64,000 nt of DNA. It comes from Ostrinia nubilalis (taxonomy: Eukaryota; Arthropoda; Insecta; Lepidoptera; Crambidae). The notes under the pieces were generated by a model. It saw only the letters and a list, made by a program, of their open reading frames with translations, had not been told where the DNA came from and searched no databases. Shown piece after piece: positions 1 to 12,366 of this stretch. The stretch covers positions 7,113,001 through 7,177,000 of the forward strand of contig NC_087106.1 in NCBI RefSeq assembly GCF_963855985.1, written 5' to 3'. The position numbers and the translations under genes were made by a program. The first letter of the stretch is position 1. Every line of letters begins with the position of its first letter.

Positions 1-1639
1 GTCATAATCCCCAATATACCCGGCTCTCGATCATAACAGACCCGACCACAAAGGTGGTGTAATAACGCCCGCTAATCCCCTATTGTGGCGCCATCTCTTG
101 ACAGATTGCCAGCAACTTGAATGGAGATTACGCCGCCTGCCGCTAGGGGCGCTTTGTTCGGTATTATGGGAAAAGTCTATTGTGTACGCATTCCCGGATA
201 ATTTGTTTTTCCTGGTTTATTAGTTTTGAAGTGTGGATTTAAAATTGTTGAATTTTGGACTTTCTTTATTTCCAGATAATAATTTGAAATTAATTTTCCT
301 GAAAGTTTCTAATTTCCATGTTGTTACAATAATAATAATGAACGTAAAACATTTTTTTTTGAATGGTAAGTGATTACCGTCGCCCATAGACACCCGCAGA
401 CCCAGGGGCGTTACAGGTGCGTTGCCGGCCTTTAAGGTGAAGATACGCTCTCCTCTTGAAAGCTTGCATAAATCCATTTCATGTACCAACTTAGTTATAC
501 ATATAGCATACAATAATAAAAATGCCTTTTGTAGTGGATGAAAGACTTAATTCGTAATAATAATACTCGTTAATTAAAAAAAAAAAAATCCAACAACTCC
601 TTGCCTTACAACGATAATCTTCCCCTTTAAATGCCGATGCCATTTTGTTTTAACACTAAAACGCCACATAAAAAACAATAGTCGCCTGACGAGCCATCAA
701 TAACCCCCGCCTGCGAATTAGGCCCGCCTGACGAATTAGACCCGGCAAGCGACGGCAATTACGACCCGATCCATCATCCGCGACGCGTTACACTCGATAA
801 TTTACGGGTTAAACATTTAATTTGGGACGGATTAAAATGGGGGTAGGTGCGATATTACGTAGTACGTAAGTGCTCACGGAAAAATTGGGACCTTGTAGGG
901 TTTGAACTAAGTCAGTCTAATTTAATTCTGGATCAGTAGTAGAGAAAGCACCGGAGGAAGAAAAAAGATTTATCGAAGAAGTGTGAGTTAATAATACAAT
1001 TAAAGTTGTACAAAGTTTCTGACTGTTACTAAGCCCATCACCAAGCTCAATCAGAATGTTTACTTAAATATAATTCCTTGTGTCCCTTTCGCTATATAGC
1101 ATCAGTATGGCAGGTTTAATTCGTTCCCGAATGAGAATCAGTTTCATTTCCACACAATAACGTACTGTAAATTGTTTACATGTACTGTAGACATATCTCA
1201 CACCTTTATTAAATGCGTCACAAACAACAAATTCAATAAAAATCCTAATTTTCGCCTCACCGCGGCATGGGTGCTAATTTTACATCCGAAATTGGCCATT
1301 TTGAGGGAAAATATGGACCATTTCACGGTACAGTTGCGACCCGATTAAGAAACGTCGTGTTATGCTTTATTAAATGAAGTTTACGCAAATGACTGTACTT
1401 TGTTAAGGATCTGATGTGTACTGTCACGAATTTTTAATTTGAAAAAGTCTTTGGTAATTTTGTTATGTTTTGCACAAGCGAATTAAAAGAACTAAATACC
1501 TAATTTCTGTACCATAGAGTAAAGTTGGAGGTAGTGTCAGTGTATTCATAAAAACTGCACAGTAAATGTGCGTGAAAAATCACGGTAGATGGCTATAATA
1601 AAGAAAATATTAACACTAGCCTAATCTATACTTCTAAAC
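1..1639. other. Non-coding stretch, no gene seen
   Basis: Only short chance reading frames are present. GC-rich patches lie at about 1-170 and 660-830; the second holds a small tandem pair starting at 706 and 723 (CCCGCCTGCGAATTAG and CCCGCCTGACGAATTAG). One known-type interspersed repeat (355-470) is listed separately. The rest is AT-rich sequence with no recognisable feature. Confidence 0.6.
355..470 (-). mobile_element. Lepidopteran SINE/LINE-type repeat fragment
   Basis: Read on the minus strand, this segment has the wording common to a very abundant lepidopteran repeat: GCCGGCAACGCACCTGTAAC, then GGGTCTGCGGGTGTCTATGG, then GGCGACGGTAATCACTTACC. The 97-codon minus-strand reading frame over it (220-513) has no protein-family character and is explained by the repeat. 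Family membership is from memory of such repeats, not from a search. Confidence 0.45.
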
Positions 1640-1880
1640 TCTATACTTATAAATGCGAAACTAACTGTGTCTGTCTGTCTGTCTGTCTCACTTTCACGAC
1701 TGAACCACTGAACCGATTTTGATGAAATTTGGCATAGAGATAGTTTGAGTCATGGGAAAGGACATAGGATGCATGTACATAGTTTTTATCCCGGTTTCTG
1801 AAACAGGGAGGACGCGCGTGATATAGTTTTTCTGTGACAGACAAAATTCCACGCGGGTGAAGCTGTGGGCGGAAAGCTAG
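1640..1880 (+). mobile_element. Non-autonomous Helitron (Lep1/HeliMinu type)
   Basis: The element begins TCTATACTTATAAATGCG, carries the (CTGT)n microsatellite usual for this family at 1667-1688, and continues with the typical GAACCGATTTTGATGAAATT body. It ends in a GC hairpin (CCACGCGGGTGAAGCTGTGG) followed by CTAG and a T, as Helitron 3' ends do. An alternative 5' end is the duplicated TCTATACTT at 1625. It has no coding capacity; such copies are moved by a rolling-circle RepHel protein made elsewhere. The 65-codon minus-strand frame over it is not a gene. Confidence 0.72.
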
Positions 1881-1881
1881 T

Positions 1882-4522
1882 ACCTAATAAAGCCTAAATA
1901 GTACCAATTACAATACAGATTTGAGCAACATAATATAGCAACTAACCGCGGATATTACCTACAATAAATTAACCTTACTCGTCCACCTATTTAAAGATCA
2001 ACTCCAAACACAAAAACCATTCAACTCGACCTTAATCTCCACTATTTTCTAATCGCTGAAACGCTTACATAACAATAAATACGTCTCAAAAATACTGTGA
2101 GATAGTGTTATTATGTGGTGGCCATTTAAATAAATTAGGATGAGGTATGCGACGATACACAAACAGCGCGTGGCAAGATGGACGCGCGACGCTGGAACGT
2201 AGCGACTGCCGTTTTGTGTCGCGGGCAATAAGATGGATCACTAGAATGCAACTGTTATCACCCGGGTTAAGGGGAGGTTGGGGGGAACAGGTGTTGGGAG
2301 AGAAAGTATTTTTCAGAATAGATGAGGATCAGGCTTATTAGTGTAGATGAAAAAGGCGAAACTTAGGTACTCCAGCATCTTGATGGGAAGTCCGAGTCTC
2401 TGACCACAGCTTACTTACTGTAGGTATACCGGTGCTCTCGAATTGACTCGAAAAATACTGCCCTACAGCCATACTTAGACAGGTTTCCACCAAAGCAAAG
2501 AAAATTAAATAACTAATAAGATTTCGTTATTTCAATCACCTCTCCGCTCACCTTTGGTTCGGAAATCTGATTGGTTATTCACCATCTCCTCTTCTCTCCG
2601 CTTCGGTGAGAGCCGGGCCAGTTAACAGTGGACCAGAGAACAGCTTAAAGTCTTATGGTGTTGGCGTATGAAGCACCAGGAGATCGTCATAACCTTTTTC
2701 ATGCTCAACGTAAACCCTAATGGAGACTTTTTAGGAATCCTGAGGAATTAAAATTGGAAACACGAAATATCTTAAGAGAGCAAAACGTAGTCCCCAATTA
2801 AAAAGACATGATTGATACCTTATGTTGCTATGGATACGCTTCACTTTAATTTCTCCACTAATAGTTACAATCGCAAAGAACTTCTCCTTAACCAAAATCG
2901 GCATGTCACATTACAGAAGAATTATTACATTTGGAGCATAGAAAAAAATTCCGAGCATTTGTCTGACGTCAACAATACTCTAAAATATATTGTGTCTTAC
3001 AATCTATTAATTATTTCTACACAACAATTAATTATCACTTATTTATCACACCGCGTATGTTTTATAGGGGTTGACATTGAGCGGTATTTTTAGAGTATTT
3101 TAATAAAAATATCTTCAACGCATTGCAGCAATAAAAGTCATAATTTTGCAATGAAACATATTTATAGACTTTATATCGTCAGTCTGCTGTATATTTGGGT
3201 GACTGTTCGAGTGATGTCGGGTCTTTCTTAATTTTCTTTTCCTCTAACTTTTAAACCTGAAGAATGTCGTAATGTTACAGTACTGAAATTTAGCTTACTA
3301 CTGTGAAAGAAAGAAATAAGACTAATTTTATTCGATGTTACTCACAATTACTTAATTATCATTAACTTTACTATGTGAGTTTAATAGCCTATTTTTGCAT
3401 GTAAGTAGTTCATATTCGAGAAAAATCTACTTTTCTTTACCTACTTTTATCTACACTCGTCGTCAAATAAATCGCACCTCCCGCGACAAGCACTTTTAAA
3501 CGTATGCATCCCCACTTCCCACCAATATTGGCACTACTTAAAAGCCTAGTTCTAAACTTGATTTCATTATAGGAAAGGTTTTTACCCCAAAAATGTGTCT
3601 TAAGAAGGATCCAGAGTCACTTCTTCAAAAAATAGGTAGTTACGCTTGAGCCAACTTTTATGGCTATAAAACTGTTAAGTTGGAATTAATCGCTATCCAT
3701 CGGTTAAAGAGGACACGTGAGATCATTATTTGGTTTTATTACCATAAAAATTGGTCTAATTGATCCCAGAGGTGAGCCCAAAGTGAGGTCTTTTTTCAAG
3801 TCACATTTATGGTATATGTTAATCATTTATTAAGAAATTGAATGTATTTTTCTTTAAGGATATTTATTGGGCTTTCAAATAATATCAATATTGTTGGGGT
3901 ACCTTGATTGTGTCAGAAGAAAATCTTTAAAGTTCGCGTCGCGGAAGGTGCGATTTATTTGATGTTGAGTATATTAGGTATTTGTTGTGGTTTGTTACAG
4001 TAATAGTCCATGTATCGGACTTTAATGCAAGCTTCAATTACAGGTTCGAATCCTGCTCATGCCAAACAATATGTCGTTATAGTATATTTGTTCCAACACC
4101 CTATGTCACTTGCTTCAAATTGACGTATATTATTATGAACTACAAACGATTCAAGATGTTTATTTTCCAATAAACCCTACAACAAACTTTGAACCTTAAA
4201 TTCTCTACCAACGACATAATTTTCGTTACACCCACCAAAACCTAATCAAAGTAACATAAACACAAGAGGCACGTACTGAAAATGTGTCGGAGTTCAGTTG
4301 ACATCTCTTGACATCATAATCCGGGATTAACAGCACTTGACGGTAAAAGCAGCAAATAATTCATTGTCCAAATAATAATTTGAAGCGTATTATTTTGGGA
4401 TTAGAGTATTTTTGGATGTGAAATTCTAGAGATAGAGTTAGCTATAAAATACATTTGACAATAAAGTATTATTTTACGTTTTAAAATTTTTACTTGTCGA
4501 AAACGCAACAAAAATACCTAGG
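1882..4522. other. Non-coding stretch, no gene seen
   Basis: AT-rich sequence with only short chance ORFs (longest 93 codons at 2812-3093, low-complexity and family-less). No splice-bounded exon, RNA gene or clear transposon stands out apart from a tRNA-like patch near 4040. Confidence 0.55.
3990..4070 (+). mobile_element. tRNA-like SINE remnant
   Basis: Positions 4041-4055 read CAGGTTCGAATCCTG, a textbook RNA polymerase III B box forming a 4-bp T-arm. A matching acceptor 5' strand is not found upstream, so this is not an intact tRNA gene. It is most likely the head of a decayed tRNA-derived SINE. Confidence 0.35.
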
Positions 4523-4572
4523 TGTACAGTGAGCGTCAAATAATTCGTGACACCCAAAACTGACTGTAAAGT
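4523..4572. mobile_element. Fragment of TACAGTCAG-type MITE
   Basis: The segment GTACAGTGAGCGTCAAATAA followed by TTCGTGACACCCAAA matches one end of the fuller element at 19314-19451, whose right end on the other strand reads TACAGTCAGTGTAAAATAAT then TTGCGACACCCAAA. Only one end is recognisable here. Confidence 0.5.
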
Positions 4573-4756
4573 ACCGTTAAGTAATGATTTTAAAAACTAA
4601 CTTACTGTTGTGAAATATAAGTTTTGGAACGCCTACCTATTATTATATCTTTTAATAAGAAAAACGTCAAGTTCACCATACGTATGGAATAAAGCATCTT
4701 ACTTAATCACGACAGGTACGCTTTTTCAATAAAAATATCTTGGGTGCTGTCAACTA

Positions 4757-4964
4757 TAGGTGAGACTGAGGAGAGTTGTGACAGAGGAGAGTTCTGACAT
4801 TGTCGATTTTTTGGAACTTATTAACTACTAGCGCGTTCGTAACAGTCCGTGTTTTTAGCTTAAGTCTCGAGCTAACAAATACGCGTTATTGCGAGCTCGC
4901 TGATAATAAATAGGTTTCCAAAAATGGACAATGTCACAACTCTCCTCGGTCTCCCCCACCCACT
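4757..4964. mobile_element. Palindromic MITE-like inverted repeat
   Basis: The left arm (GACTGAGGAGAGTTGTGACA) and the right arm read in reverse (GACCGAGGAGAGTTGTGACA) pair, and both continue into ATTGTC.ATTTTTGGAA. The left arm also contains an extra 16-17 bp copy of AGAGGAGAGTTNTGAC. No coding sequence is present. The ends and target duplication are not sharply defined. Confidence 0.55.
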
Positions 4965-6428
4965 AATATTTTTATACGCAAAAGACAGTCGTTGCAAGAA
5001 CTTCTGATTTTTTTAAATGTAATTTACAAAATATCTCTATCCACTGCATAAGATTTAATATTCTATAGTCAGTATTTTCATTCAACAAAAGGGAATCCAA
5101 AAATAAACCTTACAGTAAGCAACATCAAAACATATTTCTCTTCAAAAATGATTTCAAGAGAATCCCACAAAACATTATTATTACAAAGACGTGTAATAAA
5201 ACACCCAATTAGCGATGACAAACAATCGGTTTTTGTAATAATATACAAGTGCGATCTTGACAGTGTTCAAATACGAATCTTGCGCAGGTAAGGGTCGAGG
5301 CACACTGGCGACTTCTACAGACTATTGTTTTTGAATCACATTTACAAACGTCACAAAGTTTAAAAATCATACAATTGACAGTGGATTAAGTCAAATACAT
5401 GTCACGGAAAACATGAAGTATGATGAATTTTATGATTTTCCTTGTGTCGAGTCAAAGAGAATAATTAATATGACAAGTATAATAACCCGCTGCAGCGATT
5501 GCTATGAAAAATTAGACCAACTGCAATCAATACTTAAATATCCTTTGATATTTTGACACAGTGTCACCCCACTGCCTACGCCAATCACATAATATGCTGT
5601 CAATTACTTTTTTTTTTAAATAAAATACTCGAGTATACTCTAATTTTACCTTTTCACCCGAGTTCTTACTCGTACTCCTACAAGTACCTATTGTATATGA
5701 ATTGGTTGTAAGTCTGCACTAGGCCTAAACTTTTTAATGTGTGCAAATCTGAACACTACACTTCGAACAAAAGCAGTAAATAACAAAAATTAAAAGTCGC
5801 ACTCACTCACGCTCGGCGGTCAAATTATGCAGGAGTGATCACTCCATAACTCAGCCTAACGAATAACACTGGATTGGGATTACTTTGAGTGTGTTTTAGC
5901 CTGAATATCAGAATGGAATAAAAATGAGGTCTCTTAAATCAGTTTTATTGATTCATTTTCGCCAAAATAGTAACATTTATAGTACCTACCATATTATGAT
6001 TATCATAATCGTCATCATGATGTCTCATGTCAGCCTATAATAATATATATCAGTTAATGGTTTTATTCAAACAAGAGGCGCCGCAATGCAATCTACCTGC
6101 ACCCTTTTACATCAGGCCACTGCACATTCTAAAGGTCGTAGTTCCATCGAGTAAGAATCCTACACTAGGTACCTACGTTTTCCGAGTCATCTCCATTAAT
6201 TTGTGAACCTTGTTTACCTTCCTTGCATCGGTTCTCTGACTGATATGCCCTGTCTATTACTTCATCAACATCGCATTCAATGAAGAATGGAATAAATAAA
6301 TTATCACCGGGCAATCTTCAAATTTCACTGTCCATCGTGTCTCGTTAAACACTCGACATTGGCGAAACCAGTGTGCTTCAAATACGCACCATTGAAGCCA
6401 TTAAACAGAATAATAATAATCATTTCTG
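4965..6428. other. Non-coding stretch, nothing recognised
   Basis: AT-rich sequence without exon, RNA gene or clear repeat. Short simple A/T runs only. Confidence 0.5.
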
Positions 6429-6515
6429 CCTGGTTTCTAGCAGCCTGCATCCTGCGCCTTCCTGCTGCCTTTATGAGCTCGTCTGTCCACCTTGTGGGTG
6501 AAAACTGTACGTCTC
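6429..6515 (-). mobile_element. RTE-like LINE 3' fragment
   Basis: The plus strand reads GCAGCCTGCATCCTGCGCCT, CCTGCTGCCTTTATGAGCTC, then GTCCACCTTGTGGGTG. This is the same order as the minus-strand RTE fragments at 23110 and 28078 (GCGGCCTGCATCTGGCGCC, TTTATGAGATCGTCGGTCCA). It is a diverged piece of the LINE C-terminal coding region without its tail. Confidence 0.55.
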
Positions 6516-8630
6516 ACGTTACCACTACTTTACTTGCTACAATGTCGCATAGTGTCCATAATTTCTGGTCTTCTTCTGAATGAGCTCATTGTGGATTTTT
6601 GTCCTTGTACCTTGTTCTCATCGCACTAATAACACTTTCCAATGTAGGCGACGTTTACTAGTTTGTTACTACTGAATTTAGATCAAGAAGACATTTTATT
6701 TTTTATTATTAAAATGAGACACGACTAAATGATAACAATATGTTTTGAAACTGAAATTGCAATACCCAATAATAAGATTTGATATTATCAAATAATTGTG
6801 TTTTGTGATGGAAATCTTGGCAAAGAGAATAAGTATTTATGATTATGATCCCATCTGAAAATAATGTATTGTTTCTACTAATCTCAGCAAAAGACAAAGT
6901 AACAATAGAAATCTTAAATATCTTAACAGAATTCAATGAGGATTATGAGACAATTTGTCTTACTGTGACAACTCTCGAATTCTTTTGTCTTCGCAGAATG
7001 GACCCACGTAATCAGCTGTCAACGCTCTTAAAACTATTGTCATAGAGAATACATTGTTTCTAACTCAATCGCGTAATAAAACAACCAATATAACTTCCAC
7101 TGACAGACCAAATTCGACTCTATTTCTATAAATACAGAGTTTAGTTTCATTTCCTGGCAGAGTTGGGTTATTCTCCAAAAATTTCAACGGCCCATTAAAA
7201 AACTGAGAATATATCAGTCGGATTTTTAAAGTGAGGATTGAATTGTCTTCCACTTTTAAAACAATGGCGGGATATTTCGGGATTCGTTAACGGAACTGAC
7301 AGGTGCTGATTTGTTACTGATTCTATGAATACCGAACTAAAGTGAGATGTCAAAACAACAAGGTTAAATGATAAGAAAATGCTTTTGTCTTAATAATAAA
7401 CCGCTAATTCTCTTACAAAATAGCTACGTGTCTTGCGTTTGGATTCTTTCGATCAATTACGGTTGCCGTAATTTAGATTTTTAGACAATGTGTTTGCGTA
7501 TTTCTTGCGTAAGCACGCGGGTCCATAAATTTTATTCAGTCGTCCGTTTTATAAATTTAGCCGTGAGACGACGTAAATTAAACTACAATAAACCATAAAA
7601 TATTGAACTGTAACACACTTTCAACAGATTGTATATCACTCAAAAAGATTTCACGCATACATAAAAACTTAGTTACATTTTTACGCATAATCTAATCTCT
7701 AACAAGCCTAAGTGGACCGTAATAAAATTATTATCTAATGCATTTGAAAATAATTTCATTATATTCCCATGCCTTATTTCTCAAACGACGTTAATTAATG
7801 TCACCTTATAATTATTTACGGCTTGGTCAACAATAAAGATAAAATTTACAATACTGTGCGGACACGCGTAAGTAGCTTTTAAAACAATAAAAAATATTTA
7901 AAAAACAACGCGTCTACATGCGCTGTCGTTTATAATCGTTAAAATTGTCACCGCAATAAAATAGCCAGTTATTGTTTAAAATAAACAATGGGCAACCGAC
8001 AATAAAGAGCTGTAGAATGGCCCACAAAACGACATTGTGACTGACGTGTGAAAATGTAGAGCAAGCAAGCGCAGAGAGCCCACTTGAAAAATACTGTAAT
8101 ATTTGCACATAGAGCTAGAAAGAACCAGTGTGTAGAGGACAGTTAGAATACAGTTATAGTTAGTCACTGAAAGATTATTCTGAAAGTTCATTTTTAAGAA
8201 CTATCGTATAAAATATTACGAGCGGAAAAAGCAACCAGTGCTCAACAATGTTCACTGATAATGACAATTCTTCATTTCATTAACTTTCTTGAATAGACGT
8301 GTTTTTGTAGTATTTTAAGGTTTCATAATAATTAACGATACTCATTATTCTAATGATATTGCTAGGCACAATATTTTCGTCTACCCTATACATAACTACA
8401 GTTGAGTAACATTTTATTTATTTTTAGGCAGCAAACTCAAGTGTCAGTGCTGCGCATTTTCACACTTACTCTTTGAGCAAACTAAGAAGGCGGTCCCGCA
8501 CAAAAATAGCCGTTCAAAAATATTGAAGAGCGTTGAAAAATAGACGTCAAACAACTGGGAAATAATAAGAGGGGACAACACTCGATATCTGGGCCACCAG
8601 ATTTGTTGCTTCATTTTACTGTTACTCTGT
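6516..8630. other. Non-coding stretch, nothing recognised
   Basis: AT-rich sequence. The short minus-strand frames at 6709-6936, 7065-7253 and 7914-8191 have no family character. A run ATTTATTTTTAG at about 8417-8428 precedes a 32-codon open stretch ending at about 8530, which is too little to call an exon. Confidence 0.5.
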
Positions 8631-8693
8631 TAAGCTGGGTCCATACGAGTTACGCGTAATGTAATCTATGTCCAATGATTCTGAAACGTCAAG

Positions 8694-8820
8694 TGGCAAA
8701 AATTGGATAATAACCCAGTGTTAATAGTAGCGCCACTCTGTAAATTTCTTAATTATATGGTTGTAAAACGTGGCAAAAATCGGAACTAACAATCCAGTAT
8801 TAATAGTAGCGCCCTCTGAC
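8694..8820 (+). repeat. Two-copy local repeat, 76-bp period
   Basis: GTGGCAAAAATTGGA at 8694 recurs as GTGGCAAAAATCGGA at 8770. Both are followed by a CCAGTRTTAATAGTAGCGCC segment. The copies differ at several bases, so the duplication is not recent. Confidence 0.7.
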
Positions 8821-9153
8821 AAAGTCATAGCTGGGACGGTTCAGTGTTGGACTACTATATTATCAGCTGAGAGCTGTAATTTGCTATAACTATGGAACTC
8901 CGGCTTACTCTGTGATTTAACGGGAGCCAACATCACGGTGTGGTCACTGATGAGAAGCTATCTTGTAATGTAACGTCAATCCTGCATGTGGACAGCACTA
9001 CATTGTACATGTAACGTTCCGAAGCTGGGTATCTGCACACCGCTCCGTGTGTAGCGCATAATGTATAATCTGTCTTGTAAATGTAGCGCGAATCCTGTGG
9101 ACGACACTATGAGCGTTACATTTACATTCATGTAAAGAGCCGCCCTCGCCATA

Positions 9154-9380
9154 TGGATCCGGCTTCAGTGGTCGGTTTTTAGCGCGAACTCAAAGGGCTC
9201 GCTATTCGCGTTACATTACAGTTACACGATACATTACATGTTACACACGTCTGGATCCAGTCTCAGTGGTCGGTTTTTTAGCGCGAAAACAAAGGCTCTC
9301 GCAGTGCCGTCCATACTATTCGCGTTACATTACATTTACACGCTACATTACACGTTACACATGTCTAGACCCCGCTTTAG
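9154..9380 (+). repeat. Tandem repeat, ~98-120 bp unit
   Basis: The unit starts TGGATCCGGCTTCAGTGGTC at 9154 and TGGATCCAGTCTCAGTGGTC at 9252. Each runs through GGTTTTTAGCGCGAA and ATTCGCGTTACATTACA to a TTACACAYGTCT end. A third start (TCTAGACCCCGCTTTAG) appears at about 9364. Related ACATTACA/GTAACG words also lie upstream at 8930-9150, so this may be the visible end of a larger decayed array or a TE with internal repeats. Confidence 0.65.
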
Positions 9381-9702
9381 GGCCATGACTTGAAGTATTG
9401 GAACATCGTGGTCATCGTGAAGCAAACGGAAGTCTTACATGACCGAATTGTTAAGTCAGCCGGTTTGCTTTCTTGTAATCGAGTTAAGACACCAATTGGG
9501 TAGTTGGCACTATTAAACATCATTTTTAGAGACATAAATAATTTTATTTTAGACACAGAGGTTAATTATGTTCAATGTTCAGAGGTTTATAGAAAAAAAA
9601 AGGAAAGAATATTCCGCAAGTTCTCCGAAACGATGTTAAATGCCTCCAGTGCCGCGTAAGGTTAAAAGCCAGTATTGTAAACTCAATCAGAGCATCTTAT
9701 AC

Positions 9703-9850
9703 GGCAAAAGGCCCACTAGGTGGACTGACGATCTGGTGAAGGTCGCGGGAAGAACCTGGATGCGAACAGCGCAAGACCGGCCATTATGGAAATCCTTGGG
9801 GGAGGCCTTTGTCCAGCAGTGGACGTCATTTGGCTGAAACGAACGATACG
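9703..9850 (+). mobile_element. RTE-like LINE 3' end (GAAC-tail group)
   Basis: The segment encodes the C-terminus of an endonuclease-reverse transcriptase of a lepidopteran RTE-type LINE: RPTRWTDDLVKVAG, then WMRTAQDRPLWKSLGEAFVQ, then QWTSFG and stop (TGA, 9835-9837). The tail begins GAAACGAACGA. Everything 5' of the last ~45 codons is missing, as usual for 5'-truncated LINE insertions. The upstream part of the 65-codon frame (9640-9702) is host sequence joined by chance. Confidence 0.8.
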
Positions 9851-10921
9851 ACAAAAGAAAAAGAAGAAGTAAAAGAAGAACTTTTAAATCTGTCGCTTAA
9901 ATCATTTCCATTTTCAATTTAAATCTTATCCAATCAAAGCGGAAATTTCGATCTGAATTCTATTATTATTAGCTCTAAACATTATTATTACTTTAGTTAA
10001 TAGCAAATGCTCGATATAATTTACTGTGCTCGGACAAACTGGCGCAGTTGTCATCTTTTGTGATTGCACTCGAACGTTTTAAATCAATATTGTTTATGTT
10101 CGCGAAATGGATGGTGTTAACGATTTATATAAACTACAGTTAGCAATAATAAATGGGGTTTTGTCGATAAATTTTAGGGCTCGTTTTATGTAATGACATT
10201 CAAAACTCCGTCTAAACTTAAGTCGAATATCAATATTGAGACTAACGGTAACGGACTAACTACGCTTCTATCTTGAGTTTAGATTCATATTTGAGAGACG
10301 TTTCTTAAAAAAAAATACATAATTTGACAAAAAAAACTAATAAAATAAATATAAGATAATTTCAATTCAATTCAAAATAAAATTCAGTTCACTTATTTGT
10401 TCTTTCACTTTTTTTTTAAATACAAATATTTACAATTATATTTGATTCTTAAAATTAACACAGATAGGTAATATAATTTATAATTAAAAATTATAAACTC
10501 GGCTGGTTAAGACAAAATTTTGTTTCAGGATTGTCATTTTCCAAATAGACAAAATATACAGCAGAAATGTAGACGGATGTGATCCAGACAATGACACTTT
10601 GTTTTAAGATCTGACAGCGCGAGATGACAATGTCGCCAGGTTAAATGAGCTGTCAAAATTTGTAATTCCACTGGCGGGTCGGAGTGATAATTGTTTCGTT
10701 GTCAGATGGGTTAATCCTTTCTTTATTTTAAATAACTAATTACTACTTTTTAATTGGAAATGTCATTGTTTTCTGCTTCTTTATTTATTAATAAATCAGA
10801 ATTTTCAACTGCGTGAATTCTTCTAATCAAATGTAAAGTATACATCTAATAATGAAATATCAAAAAGCGAAAGAATGATTTTAGACAAAAATAAAGAACC
10901 GGTCCATTTTGTGACCTAATT
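9851..10921. other. Non-coding stretch
   Basis: AT-rich DNA. A more GC-balanced patch at 10550-10700 has several ACAATG/ACAAT words and GTCAGATGGGTTAA and could be regulatory, but nothing proves it. No gene or repeat was recognised. Confidence 0.45.
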
Positions 10922-11000
10922 TTAAACCGACTTAAAAAAAGGAGGAGGTTATTATGTTCGGCTGTATGTATTTTTTTGTAGAATAGTTTTAATTTCTGTT
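10922..11000 (+). mobile_element. Fragment of common insect repeat (ACCGACTT..GGAGGAGG)
   Basis: TTTTAAACCGACTTAAAAAA followed by AGGAGGAGGTTATTATGTTC is the signature end of a DNA-transposon-derived repeat seen very widely in Lepidoptera. Only the end is visible and the partner end was not located. Confidence 0.5.
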
Positions 11001-11181
11001 CAATTTTTTATGGTACCATTTTTTTCTTTCTTTCAAAATGGCAACACATGTAAACGATAATCCGTCCATCGGATCATTTTCTCCATAAGCGTCACTAATG
11101 TGCGCACGCGGTCATCAATCTCACGGGCCGCAACAACCTTGCTGTAAGAATGTTAACCGTGTTTATTTCTATGTCCGCGAA

Positions 11182-11550
11182 TATACAGGGTGTTCGAATA
11201 ATTATTCAACAAGATATTAACTGTCGTGTCATGACCTGTTTAATTAGCCGTGTGGTTCCAGCTTAATAGAATAGGATCTCTCTTCTTCACTTAAAAGTAG
11301 TAGGTATAACTTATATAAGCTAAGGAGAAATATGCGAAAATTAGGCCTTCCCAACCTGCCAGTCAGAGCGTGGAGATAGTAGGTCAAACCTTCCTATGAC
11401 ATTGGGTTCTTCATAAGATTTCAAAAAACAATAATTGTAAAGTGTTGGGTACTTTATATTATCAAGTTCTTTTTTCTTTAAAAAATATTTTATATTAAAA
11501 AAAGAAGTTTGTTTCTTCCATTTGAAGGACAGATCCAAACACCCTATATA
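11182..11550. mobile_element. Putative MITE with AGGGTGTT termini
   Basis: The left end TATACAGGGTGTTCGAAT and the right end read in reverse, TATATAGGGTGTTTGGAT, form an imperfect terminal inverted repeat about 370 bp apart, flanked by TA. The interior has no coding domain. The short minus-strand frames (11341-11710) look incidental. Confidence 0.45.
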
Positions 11551-12366
11551 AATAGATGCGGAACGGTATCTTGATAAATACAGGGCGTGCCGTGACAAAT
11601 GGTAACAGAGTGTTTTTATGTATTTTTAGCCGCAACGCGCAGCAACGTACTAATTGGGCAAGCCGCGCACGCGCATCGCACGTCAATAGCGCTGTTGAAG
11701 AATACAACACATCAAGCTAAAAACTGTGGGCCTTATGCAGTTGTAATTAAAACTAGTTGGCAACGAGAGATATTTGAATTTGATTTGTTATGATTGAATT
11801 TTTGTATAATGTAAAGATTATGGTTATTTTTCCAATAATTATAACACTGGGTACAAAATGGGTAGTTAATACCCATAATTCCAGGGGCTACACGACTTCT
11901 TTTAAAAATCTTCGCTTTAAGACTGTCAACTGAGTTCCTTTTAATTGGCTGCACAATCGAATTTTAGATTGTTTTTGTATTGTAGTACCTAAGCAACAAT
12001 GATTTCCCTAGAGTAGAGCCTATGGTAGAGCGAAAATGCAGAAAATGTCTAAGAAGTAGGTATAAATAAAGAATTCCTTGTGACGAAACCGTGGGTGTTT
12101 GCTAGTAAACCATAAATAAGATAGAACGGACAAATAACAAATAATATACCCCTTTTAACCATAATAATGAGAATTTATGCTGATTCCGCGTTTGCTAATG
12201 CACATCGCAAGTTTATGAGTTGACATTTAGCTCTATCAATTGAATGAAGATTGTTATGAGTAAACATTATTATATTCGTATTTGAGAGTTGAGTTTCCAT
12301 TTTATTGGAAATTTTGAGAGTAAACTAGCACTGTAAAGTCTCTTTAGAAATAAAATCATTAGGTGA
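11551..12366. other. Non-coding stretch, nothing recognised
   Basis: No gene. The frames at 11599-11793 and 11733-11954 are short and family-less. Confidence 0.5.

Noticed and set aside
4035..4070. tRNA gene
   Set aside because: The T-arm is good but no 5' acceptor strand complementary to the 3' end lies upstream.
8425..8530. Terminal exon after TTATTTTTAG
   Set aside because: A 32-codon open stretch with an ordinary acceptor-like sequence, no poly-A signal close by and no family. Chance is sufficient.
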